A DNA stretch of 8,430 nt from Rhodobacteraceae bacterium UBA6273 (lineage in GTDB: Bacteria > Pseudomonadota > Alphaproteobacteria > Rhodobacterales > Rhodobacteraceae). Below the pieces are notes generated by a model. That model saw nothing but the letters and a program-made list of their open reading frames with translations. It ran no database searches and had not been told where the DNA came from. Shown here piece after piece: positions 1-6,034 of the stretch. Made by a program: the position numbers and the translations under genes. The stretch lies in contig DJUV01000349.1 of the NCBI GenBank assembly GCA_002440625.1, positions 1-8,430 of the forward strand, written 5' to 3'. Every line of letters begins with the position of its first letter. The stretch's first letter is position 1.

Positions 1-110
1 CGGCCCGATTTCAGGATCAGCGAGGGGTTGGTGGTTACACCGTCGACCATTCCGAGGTCGTTCAGTTCCTTAATGGCCGCCACATCGGCGGTGTCGACGA
101 AGAATTTCAT
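1..110 (-). CDS. fsa: Fructose-6-phosphate aldolase / transaldolase family protein, N-terminal part (cut by window edge)
   Basis: Only the first 36 codons lie in the window; the rest, including the Schiff-base lysine, is beyond the left edge. The visible protein starts MKFFVDTAD and continues to GVTTNPSLI, the N-terminal signature of the small FSA/TalC-type transaldolases (about 215 residues, cytosolic (beta/alpha)8 barrel). The family either transfers dihydroxyacetone units in the pentose phosphate pathway or cleaves fructose 6-phosphate to dihydroxyacetone and glyceraldehyde 3-phosphate. The visible part cannot tell these two activities apart, so tal is an equally valid name. The start fits an AAGGGA-type ribosome binding site at about 119-125. 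The NmrA-type gene lies upstream on the same strand, 138 nt away and separated by a hairpin, so transcription is probably independent. Confidence 0.9.
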   Translation of the reverse strand, partial: MKFFVDTADVAAIKELNDLGMVDGVTTNPSLILKSG

Positions 111-171
111 GGCTGCATTCCCTTCGCTTCGGGCGTGGTGGGCGGGGCCGCGTTGACCCCGTGGTCGGCCC

Positions 172-200
172 TTCATACGCCCGGCGCGGCCCGACCGGAA
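172..200 (-). promoter_or_regulatory. Possible promoter of the aldolase gene
   Basis: Read on the minus strand, TTCCGG (195-200) is followed after 17 nt by TATGAA (172-177). The -10 is fair and the -35 poor. It lies downstream of the hairpin ending the upstream gene and about 60 nt ahead of the aldolase start, which is where a separate promoter would be expected. It is a weak match in GC-rich DNA and only a candidate. Confidence 0.28.
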
Positions 201-215
201 CCCGAAAATCGCGCC

Positions 216-241
216 ATCGGGCGGATACCGCCCCGCCCGAT
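216..241 (-). terminator. Hairpin terminator after the NmrA-type gene
   Basis: Perfect 9-bp arms, ATCGGGCGG (216-224) and CCGCCCGAT (233-241), enclose an 8-nt loop. On the minus strand the stem begins 7 nt after the oxidoreductase stop codon. The base of the stem is followed after a few bases by ATTTT, which is a weak U-tract. Placement right behind a stop codon makes a terminator, or a 3'-end stabilising hairpin, the best reading. Confidence 0.6.
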
Positions 242-248
242 CGGATGC

Positions 249-1136
249 TCAGGCCGCCGGGGCCGCAGCTGCCTTGTCCAACACGCGGCGCACGACATCG
301 GCAAAGGTCATCCGCCCGCGCCAGGTTTCGCCCGAGCGGGGCGCAAAGCCGATGCGGCCGGAGTTCAGCGATGCATAGATGTCGCAGATCCCTCTGGCAT
401 AATCCTCGCCCACGCCCGCCTCCAGAAAGCCCGCGAGGAGGTCATCTCGCGCAGCCGGAGCCAGCGTCACCTCGCGCCCCGTTTCCATCGTGATCGCGCG
501 GGCAAGGTCGTTCGGGCAGAAGTCGCCGGGGCCAAGCACGTTAATCGTCCGGCGATTTGCTGGTGCGGGCCCCGCCAGCGCCTCAGCCACCGCCCCGCCC
601 ACATCTTCGGTCGAGACGGTCGGATAGCTCCGGTCGAAGGGCTGCATCCCCATCGGTAGGATGCCCGTCGCGGCGGCAAGGCCGATGAGCGCGGCCCAGT
701 TCTCCATGAAGTCGCCCGAGCGGATGCGCGTGACCGGTAGCCCGGTGGCCTCGATCGTCTGTTCCAGATCATGCATCGACAGGATCGGCCCGGTGCCCTC
801 CGCAAGGTCGGCCCCGCCCGACGACAGCGCCACCACATGGGCGGGGCGTACCGCCAGAAGCGCCTCGCAGATTGCCCGCACGGTCTTTTGCCCTTCGGCC
901 CGCACGTCTGGCGCAGTCAGATACGGCGGGATCATCACGAAGACGGCGCTGCACCCTGCAAAGCCCCGTGCCAGTGATGCGGCATCCTGCGGGTTTGCGG
1001 CCACGACCTCGGCGGCCCCGGCAATGCGGACGCCGCTTGGCGTGCGGCTGAGGGCGCGGAACGCCAAGCCCCGCGCGGCGAGGGCGCGCGCCGCTGCGCC
1101 GCCCACTTGTCCGGTTGCTCCCATAAGCGCGATCAT
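249..1136 (-). CDS. NmrA-family NAD(P)-binding oxidoreductase (QorB-like atypical SDR)
   Basis: The 295-residue protein begins MIALMGATGQVG, a glycine-rich GATGxxG dinucleotide-binding loop (residues 6-12) at the very N-terminus. An arginine at the end of the second strand (ALSR, residues 28-31) suggests NADP(H) preference. It has SSGGAD (105-110) instead of a classical Tyr-x3-Lys SDR active site, then the family-typical GDFMENW segment (141-147). This fits NmrA/QorB-like proteins, which are either quinone oxidoreductases or redox-sensing cofactor binders. The start at 1136 is chosen because GGAGG lies 5 nt upstream (1142-1146) and the Rossmann fold starts at once. The open frame continues to 1910, but that extension is antisense to hxlR and priA and is rejected. 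The gene is divergent from an HxlR regulator, as in E. coli qorB/qorR, so its expression is probably controlled by that regulator. The substrate is unknown. Confidence 0.87.
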   Translation of the reverse strand: MIALMGATGQVGGAAARALAARGLAFRALSRTPSGVRIAGAAEVVAANPQDAASLARGFAGCSAVFVMIPPYLTAPDVRAEGQKTVRAICEALLAVRPAHVVALSSGGADLAEGTGPILSMHDLEQTIEATGLPVTRIRSGDFMENWAALIGLAAATGILPMGMQPFDRSYPTVSTEDVGGAVAEALAGPAPANRRTINVLGPGDFCPNDLARAITMETGREVTLAPAARDDLLAGFLEAGVGEDYARGICDIYASLNSGRIGFAPRSGETWRGRMTFADVVRRVLDKAAAAPAA

Positions 1137-1220
1137 TTCATCCTCCAGTACCGAATGCACATACAGGGTAGGCCGCATATTCATATTGCGTAAGTACACA
1201 CATTTTTTATACTGCTCTCC
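1137..1220. promoter_or_regulatory. Divergent control region between the oxidoreductase gene and hxlR
   Basis: This 84-nt gap must hold both promoters and the regulator's operators. It is clearly more AT-rich than its surroundings. It contains AGTAC-N9-ATAC (1147-1164), AGTAC-N11-ATAC (1193-1212), a tandem CATATT CATATT (1176-1187) and a dyad CGCA-N9-TGCG (1174-1190). The second AGTAC block also reads as AGTA-N13-TACT (1193-1213) and overlaps the hxlR -10. HxlR dimers such as YodB bind TACT/AGTA-type dyads, so these are operator candidates. The minus-strand promoter for the oxidoreductase gene is not clear; TTACGC-N17-TACCCT is the best I can find. Confidence 0.6.
1186..1213 (+). promoter_or_regulatory. 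Promoter of hxlR, placing the transcript start at or near the ATG
   Basis: TTGCGT (1186-1191) and TATACT (1208-1213) are separated by 16 nt, a good sigma-70-type promoter for a GC-rich genome. Transcription would begin 6-8 nt after the -10, at about 1219-1221, on top of the hxlR start codon at 1221. The bases just before the ATG (CTGCTCTCC) contain no purine-rich ribosome binding site, which fits a leaderless or nearly leaderless message. Confidence 0.55.
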
Positions 1221-1571
1221 ATGACCCGACCGGACAAAGCCAAGCGCCCCGAACCCTGGTGCCCTGTCGCCGCCACCGTCGATGTGATCGGCGGCAAGTG
1301 GAAGCCGACGATCCTGTTTTACGTGAAAGACAAGCCTCGCCGGTTCAATGAGTTGCGCAGACTGATGCCGGAGATTACCCAGCGGATGCTGACCTTGCAG
1401 TTGCGCGCGCTGGAAGCGGAGGGCATTGTCGTGCGCACCGTGCACCAGACCATCCCGCCCCATGTCGAATATCATCTTTCCGAGCATGGGATGACGCTTG
1501 CGCCGATTCTCGACGCGATGGTCGCGTGGGGTGAGGCCTATGGTCGCCGCATCGCCCCGGCCCAGGCCTGA
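1221..1571 (+). CDS. HxlR-family winged-helix transcriptional regulator
   Basis: This is a 116-residue protein of typical HxlR/DUF24 length. It carries the family opening WCPVAATVDVIGGKWKP (residues 13-29), including the conserved N-terminal cysteine, here Cys14. Next come the FNELRR...ITQRMLTLQLRALE helix-turn-helix and recognition region (about 38-66) and a winged strand with EYHLSEHG. In YodB, HypR and QorR-type members this cysteine senses quinones, aldehydes, hypochlorite or disulfide stress and relieves repression. The likely target is the divergent oxidoreductase gene, plus its own promoter. No Shine-Dalgarno sequence precedes the ATG. Its stop lies 11 nt before priA, so the two are probably co-transcribed at least in part. 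The inducer cannot be read from the sequence. Confidence 0.92.
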   Translation: MTRPDKAKRPEPWCPVAATVDVIGGKWKPTILFYVKDKPRRFNELRRLMPEITQRMLTLQLRALEAEGIVVRTVHQTIPPHVEYHLSEHGMTLAPILDAMVAWGEAYGRRIAPAQA

Positions 1572-1582
1572 GCGCGCATCCG

Positions 1583-3784
1583 ATGGGCGACGGCAGGTCA
1601 GATTTCTTCGACGAAGGTGCGCTCGTCTCGGTGATGACGACCGAGCCCTTGGGGCGCGCGCTCGACTACAAGGCGCCGGAGGGCGGCTGCTTCGTCGGTG
1701 CCTTCGTCGAAGTGCCGCTGGGTCCGCGCCGGGTTTTGGGCGTGGTCTGGGGCGCGGGCGAGGGCGGTTATGACCTCGCCAAGGTGCGCCCCGTGACGCG
1801 GGTTCTTGATGCGGCACCGATGGGTGAGGCGATGCGGACCTTTCTGCAGCGCGCCGCCGATTACACGCTGACGCCGATGCCCGCCATGCTGCGTCTTGCC
1901 TCGCGTGCACCCGGCCTCGCCGATCCGCCGGGGCCGCGCAAGGTCTACCGCAAGGGTTGGGCCGAGCCTGACCGGATGACAGAGGCGCGTGAGCGGGTGA
2001 TCGCGGTTCTCGACGAATACGGCGGCGCGGCCTTCACCCTTTCCGAGCTTGCCGCGCTCGCCGAAGTGACCACCAGCGTCATCAAGACCATGGTCAAGAT
2101 CGGCGCCGTCTCCGAAGAAGAAGCGCCGCGTGACCTGCCTTATCCGCCCCTTGACCCCGGTCTTGAGGGCAAGCCGCTCGCGCCCGATCAGGCTGCGGCA
2201 GCAGAGCAGCTGCGTGCGGTCGTGGCGGGCGGGCGCTATGGCACGACGCTACTGAAGGGCGTCACCGGATCGGGCAAGACCGAGGTCTATCTTGAAGCGG
2301 TGGCGGAGTGTCTCCAGCAGGGTCGTCAGGCGCTGGTTCTCCTGCCCGAGATCGCGCTGACCTCGGAATTCCTGAACCGGGTCGAGGAGCGCTTTGGCGC
2401 GAAGCCCGGCGAATGGCATTCCGGCGTCACCCAGACCGAACGCCGCAGGCTCTGGCGCATGGCGGGCGAGGGACGCGTCGGCCTCGTGGTCGGGGCGCGG
2501 TCGGCGCTGTTTCTGCCGTTCCGCGACCTTGGCCTGATCGTCGTCGATGAGGAACACGATACCTCCTACAAGCAGGAGGACGGCGTTCTTTACAACGCCC
2601 GCGACATGGCGGTGCTGCGCGCCTCCATGACCGATGCGCAGGTCGTCCTCGCCTCTGCGACACCCTGCCTTGAAAGCTGGGTCAATGCGGCAAGCGGCAA
2701 ATACGCCCGCATCGACCTGACCTCGCGCTTCGGGGTCGCCGAACTCCCTGAGATGCGGGCCATCGACATGCGGGCGGAACGGCTTGAGCAGAACCGCTGG
2801 ATCAGCCCGACCCTTGCCGCTGCCGTCACCGACCGCATCGGGCGGGGCGAGCAGGCGCTACTCTTTCTCAACCGGCGCGGCTATGCGCCTGTCACCATCT
2901 GCCGCGCTTGCGGCCACCAGATCGGCTGCGACCACTGCGACGCGCGCATGGTCGAACACCGCTTCCTCAAGCGCCTCGTCTGCCACCAGTGTGGCGAGAC
3001 CAAGCCGATGCCCGAGGCCTGCCCGCACTGCAAGGCGGAAGGCCGGCTCGCCCCGGTCGGGCCGGGGGTGGAGCGGTTGGCCGAGGAAGTCGCGGCGCGG
3101 TTCCCCGACGCGCGGCTGGCGATCCTGTCCTCGGACCTTTTCGGCTCGGCCCGCGCGCTGAAAGAGATGATCGGCAAGATTGCCGAAGGGGGCGCCGATA
3201 TCATCATCGGCACCCAGATCGTCGCCAAGGGGCATAACTTCCCGCTTCTGACGCTCGTCGGCGTGATCGACGCCGATCTCGGGCTGCAAGGCTCGGACCT
3301 GCGCGCGGCGGAGCGGACGTTCCAACTGGTGCGGCAGGTTTCGGGTCGCGCCGGGCGCGGCGACAGGCCCGGCGTGGCGCTGATCCAGAGCTACCAGCCC
3401 GAGCATCCGGTGATCCGCGCGATCCTGTCGGGCGAGGAGGAGGCCTTCTGGCGTGCCGAAGCCGCAGAGCGCCAGGCGGCGGGAATGCCGCCCTTCGGGC
3501 GCCTTGCCGGCATCATCCTGTCCTCGCCCGATGTGCAGACCGTCTTCGACTTCGGCACCGACCTTGCCCGCCGGGATGGACCGCTGAGACGGATCGGCGC
3601 GCAGGTCTTCGGGCCGGCCCCGGCACCTGTGGCGCGGGTTCGCGGGCGGCACCGGGTGCGGCTCCTGGTCAAGGCGGAAAAGGCCGCGCCCCTACAGGCG
3701 GCGCTCGCCGATTGGGTCGGGCAGATGAAGATCCCGGCGAACCTGCGCCTTGCGATCGACATCGACCCGCAGAGTTTCTACTGA
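1583..3784 (+). CDS. priA: Primosomal protein N' (PriA), replication restart DNA helicase
   Basis: A 733-residue superfamily-2 DNA helicase, almost the same length as E. coli PriA (732). PriA binds stalled or collapsed forks, unwinds the lagging strand 3' to 5' and starts DnaB reloading. The N-terminal 3'-DNA-binding domain covers about residues 8-110 (LDYKAP, GAFVEVPLGPR). Walker A is GVTGSGKT (226-233, Lys232), Walker B is DEEH (322-325), and the C-terminal helicase lobe carries GTQIVAKGHNFP (from 543) and QVSGRAGR (585-592). All eight zinc-binding cysteines are present: 440, 443, 449, 452, 467, 470, 480 and 483. The ATG is the first in frame and yields the expected N-terminus, but it has no convincing ribosome binding site. 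Translation is probably coupled to hxlR, whose stop is 11 nt upstream. The gene appears intact and functional. Confidence 0.97.
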   Translation: MGDGRSDFFDEGALVSVMTTEPLGRALDYKAPEGGCFVGAFVEVPLGPRRVLGVVWGAGEGGYDLAKVRPVTRVLDAAPMGEAMRTFLQRAADYTLTPMPAMLRLASRAPGLADPPGPRKVYRKGWAEPDRMTEARERVIAVLDEYGGAAFTLSELAALAEVTTSVIKTMVKIGAVSEEEAPRDLPYPPLDPGLEGKPLAPDQAAAAEQLRAVVAGGRYGTTLLKGVTGSGKTEVYLEAVAECLQQGRQALVLLPEIALTSEFLNRVEERFGAKPGEWHSGVTQTERRRLWRMAGEGRVGLVVGARSALFLPFRDLGLIVVDEEHDTSYKQEDGVLYNARDMAVLRASMTDAQVVLASATPCLESWVNAASGKYARIDLTSRFGVAELPEMRAIDMRAERLEQNRWISPTLAAAVTDRIGRGEQALLFLNRRGYAPVTICRACGHQIGCDHCDARMVEHRFLKRLVCHQCGETKPMPEACPHCKAEGRLAPVGPGVERLAEEVAARFPDARLAILSSDLFGSARALKEMIGKIAEGGADIIIGTQIVAKGHNFPLLTLVGVIDADLGLQGSDLRAAERTFQLVRQVSGRAGRGDRPGVALIQSYQPEHPVIRAILSGEEEAFWRAEAAERQAAGMPPFGRLAGIILSSPDVQTVFDFGTDLARRDGPLRRIGAQVFGPAPAPVARVRGRHRVRLLVKAEKAAPLQAALADWVGQMKIPANLRLAIDIDPQSFY

Positions 3785-3812
3785 TCCTGGCAGGTCTGAA
3801 TGCACTCGCCAG

Positions 3813-3846
3813 CGCCGGCGATCCGGCGTAGGTCATGGCCATGACC
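3813..3846. other. Two adjacent dyads: a 6-bp hairpin and a perfect 16-bp palindrome
   Basis: In the 143-nt gap between priA and the MATE gene, CGCCGG-CGAT-CCGGCG (3813-3828) is followed 2 nt later by the perfect palindrome GGTCATGGCCATGACC (3831-3846). Neither has a T-run, so an intrinsic terminator is doubtful. The loop-free palindrome looks more like a protein-binding site, possibly an operator for the MATE gene starting 81 nt downstream. A rho-assisted 3' end of priA is the alternative. The rest of the gap shows no clear promoter. Confidence 0.5.
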
Positions 3847-3927
3847 CCGATCCGATCCATCGCGCGCCCATCGCCCGGCCTTCTGGCGCTGGCCCCCTGT
3901 CGCCGGCCGGGCCGGAGAGCGTAACCG

Positions 3928-5295
3928 ATGTCGCCTCCGGGGTCGCCACAGGGCAAGTTCGTCACCGGCAGCCTGATGCGGCATGTGGTGACGATGGCGC
4001 TTTCGGGCGCGCTCGGTCTCTCCTTCACCTTCCTTGTCGATTTCCTTGCCCTCTGGTGGATTTCGCAGCTTCGGGTCGAGGCGATGATCGCCGCCGTCGG
4101 CATCGCCGGCACGATCCAGTTCGCCATCATGTCGGTCGCCATCGGCATGATGATCGGCGCGGTGGCGCTCGTCTCGCGCTCCATTGGCATGGGTCAGCCC
4201 GACCGGGCGCGGCGGATCGCGACGGTGGGGATGGTGCTTGCCACGGCGGTGCTGACGCTCTTGTCGGTTGTCGTCTGGATCTTCCGGCATGAGGTGCTGG
4301 CGGCCTCCGGCGCCTCGGGTGAGGTGCTTGAGATCGGCACCAGGTTCCTGACGATCACCCTGCCTTCCATGCCGCTTATCGCCCTTGGCATCACCTCCTC
4401 GGCGCTTTTGCGCGCGGTGGGCGATGCCTGGCGGTCGATGGCGGTGACGATGGTGGCGGGGGCTGTCGCCGTGGTGCTTGACCCGATCCTGATCGTCTGG
4501 CTGCGCTGGGATGTGACCGGCGCGGGCATCTCGATCATGTGTGCCCGCGTGGTAATGGCGGCAGTGGGCCTCTGGTACGTCATCGGCGTCCACAAGCTTC
4601 TGGCGCGGCCATGCTTGCCCGACATCCGCGAGTTTCTGCGCCCCTATCTCGCCATCGCGCTGCCTGCCATCGCCACGCAGATCTCGACCCCTTTCGGCAA
4701 CTGGATACTGACCCGGGAAATAGCGCAGTTCGGCGAGGCGGCGATCGCCGGCTGGGGCGTGGTGATGCGGCTGACGATCCTCGCCTTCGGTGGCATCTTC
4801 GCGCTTTCGGGCGCCATCGGCGGCATCATCGGCCAGAATTTCGGCGCCCGCAGGCCTGACCGCGTGGCCGAAGCCTATTGGGCGGCGATGAAGTTCTGCG
4901 CGGTCTATACGCTTGTCGCCTGGGCGCTGATGGCGCTTGCGACCGAACCCGTCGCGCGGTCCTTCGGTCTGTCGGTCGAGGGAACCGCAGTCCTGCGCAC
5001 CTTTACCCATTTCGCCGCCGGGTCCTTCCTCTTCACCGGCGCGCTTTTCGTGGCCAACGCGACCTTCAACAACCTTGGGCGCCCGGTCTGGTCGATGGCG
5101 GCCAACTGGTTCCGCGATGGCATCCTGATGTGGCCCTTCGCCCTTGCCGGGGCGGCTTGGGCCGCAGCGCCGGGCATCCTCTGGGCCAATGCTTTCGCCA
5201 ATGTGATCGCCGGCGCCATAGCGGCGGGGCTGGCCTGGCGCTATATTCGCAAGCTGAACCGCGCCGCGCCCGAGGGGCATCCGGCCCGGACATAG
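3928..5295 (+). CDS. MATE family multidrug/toxin efflux transporter
   Basis: The 455-residue protein is very hydrophobic. About 12 membrane helices can be drawn (roughly 13-40, 56-83, 98-119, 138-161, 172-192, 200-221, 239-262, 273-301, 318-340, 355-380, 388-412, 414-437), in the two pseudo-symmetric halves of the MATE fold. Family landmarks are LVSRSIGMGQPDRARR (81-96), ALLRAVGDAWRSM (159-171), IGQNFGARRPDR (301-312) and NNLGRP (381-386). MATE proteins of the inner membrane export cationic drugs or metabolites in exchange for Na+ or H+; neither substrate nor ion is predictable here. The ATG at 3928 has GGAGAG 8 nt upstream and an in-frame stop immediately before it (3922-3924), which fixes the start. 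msrA follows after 9 nt, indicating one operon. The long open frame on the opposite strand is a GC-bias shadow. Confidence 0.93.
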   Translation: MSPPGSPQGKFVTGSLMRHVVTMALSGALGLSFTFLVDFLALWWISQLRVEAMIAAVGIAGTIQFAIMSVAIGMMIGAVALVSRSIGMGQPDRARRIATVGMVLATAVLTLLSVVVWIFRHEVLAASGASGEVLEIGTRFLTITLPSMPLIALGITSSALLRAVGDAWRSMAVTMVAGAVAVVLDPILIVWLRWDVTGAGISIMCARVVMAAVGLWYVIGVHKLLARPCLPDIREFLRPYLAIALPAIATQISTPFGNWILTREIAQFGEAAIAGWGVVMRLTILAFGGIFALSGAIGGIIGQNFGARRPDRVAEAYWAAMKFCAVYTLVAWALMALATEPVARSFGLSVEGTAVLRTFTHFAAGSFLFTGALFVANATFNNLGRPVWSMAANWFRDGILMWPFALAGAAWAAAPGILWANAFANVIAGAIAAGLAWRYIRKLNRAAPEGHPART

Positions 5296-5304
5296 GAGAA
5301 GCCG

Positions 5305-5958
5305 ATGCTGAACGCGCTTTTTGGCAAGAAATCCGAACTGCCCACCGCCGCCGAGGCCCTGCCGGGCCGCGCCGATGCGATCCCGACCGCCGAGACCCAT
5401 TTCCTGAGCGGCATCCCCCTGAAATCGCCGGTGCCCGAAGGCATGGAAGAGGCCGTTTTCGGCATGGGTTGCTTCTGGGGCGTGGAGCGGAAGTTCTGGC
5501 AGGTGCCGGGCGTCTGGCTGACGATGGTCGGCTACGGCGCGGGGCTGACGCTCAACCCGACCTACAAGGAAACCTGTACCGGCATGACCGGCCATAACGA
5601 GGTCGTCCGCGTCATCTATGACCCGGCCAAGGTCAGCTATGACGACCTCCTCAAGGTCTTCTGGGAAGGTCACAACCCGACCCAAGGCAACCGTCAGGGC
5701 AATGATGTCGGTACCCAGTACCGTTCGGGCATCTATACATTCGCCGCCGCGCAGGCCGAGGCGGCGGAGGCGAGCCGCAAGATCTATGGCGAAAGGCTGC
5801 GATCGGCCGGTTTGGGCGCGATCACCACCGAAATCCTGCCGGCGGGGCCGTTCTACTTTGCAGAGGACTACCACCAGCAATACCTGGCCAAGAACCCCTC
5901 GGGCTATTGCGGCATCGGCGGGACGGGCGTGAGCTGCCCCATCGGCCTCAAGGCCTGA
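5305..5958 (+). CDS. msrA: Peptide-methionine (S)-S-oxide reductase MsrA
   Basis: A 217-residue cytosolic repair enzyme that reduces the S-epimer of methionine sulfoxide in proteins and free methionine, with electrons usually from thioredoxin. The catalytic motif GCFWG has nucleophile Cys56. It is followed by VGYGAG (75-80), [18 protein letters not shown] (84-101) and GTQYRSGIY (136-144). The C-terminus carries the resolving and recycling pair Cys202 and Cys211 in [10 protein letters not shown]. The roughly 45-residue N-terminal extension before the core is typical of the E. coli-like long form (212 residues). AGGAGAA, 5 nt ahead of the ATG, overlaps the end of the MATE gene, so both are probably one transcript. 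The glycine-rich loop reads YGAG where many homologues have YAGG or YAAG, which I regard as normal variation. Confidence 0.96.
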   Translation: MLNALFGKKSELPTAAEALPGRADAIPTAETHFLSGIPLKSPVPEGMEEAVFGMGCFWGVERKFWQVPGVWLTMVGYGAGLTLNPTYKETCTGMTGHNEVVRVIYDPAKVSYDDLLKVFWEGHNPTQGNRQGNDVGTQYRSGIYTFAAAQAEAAEASRKIYGERLRSAGLGAITTEILPAGPFYFAEDYHQQYLAKNPSGYCGIGGTGVSCPIGLKA

Positions 5959-5980
5959 GATCCCGCAAAGGCTCTGGTCT

Positions 5981-6018
5981 TGGGCGGTGCGAGGGGCTAA
6001 GTCCCGTTGCGCCGCCCA
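5981..6018 (+). promoter_or_regulatory. Long hairpin in the prmA leader
   Basis: A 38-nt dyad lies between msrA and prmA. Outer arms TGGGCGG (5981-5987) and CCGCCCA (6012-6018) are perfect. They continue inward through five more pairs (two of them G-U), one G-G mismatch and three G-C pairs around a 6-nt loop. No T-run follows. The stem ends 5 nt before the prmA ribosome binding site. It may attenuate or stabilise the message, or mark the end of the MATE-msrA transcript. Confidence 0.5.
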
Positions 6019-6034
6019 GAACCGGAGCATGCCC

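Noticed and set aside
131..171. Inverted repeat GGGCCG / CGGCCC upstream of the aldolase gene
   Set aside because: Six-base GC-only arms are expected by chance in DNA of this composition.
1137..1910. Upstream extension of the NmrA-type gene giving a 553-residue minus-strand protein
   Set aside because: The added 258 residues are antisense to hxlR and the start of priA, are arginine/proline-rich low-complexity sequence, and precede a Rossmann fold that must be N-terminal. A good ribosome binding site marks the start at 1136.
2858..3652. A 264-residue open frame on the minus strand opposite priA
   Set aside because: It is opposite the PriA zinc-binding and helicase motifs, has no domain of its own and shows shadow-type composition.
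3841..3924. A 27-codon plus-strand frame ending 3 nt before the MATE start, a possible leader peptide
   Set aside because: It has no convincing ribosome binding site, its start codon falls inside the 16-bp palindrome, and its composition (Arg, Pro) is that of random GC-rich DNA. Coupling to the MATE gene cannot be ruled out.
5987..6034. Longer prmA start at 5987 or 6029
   Set aside because: 5987 is within the leader hairpin and has no ribosome binding site, and the GGAG is too close to 6029 but ideally spaced for 6035.
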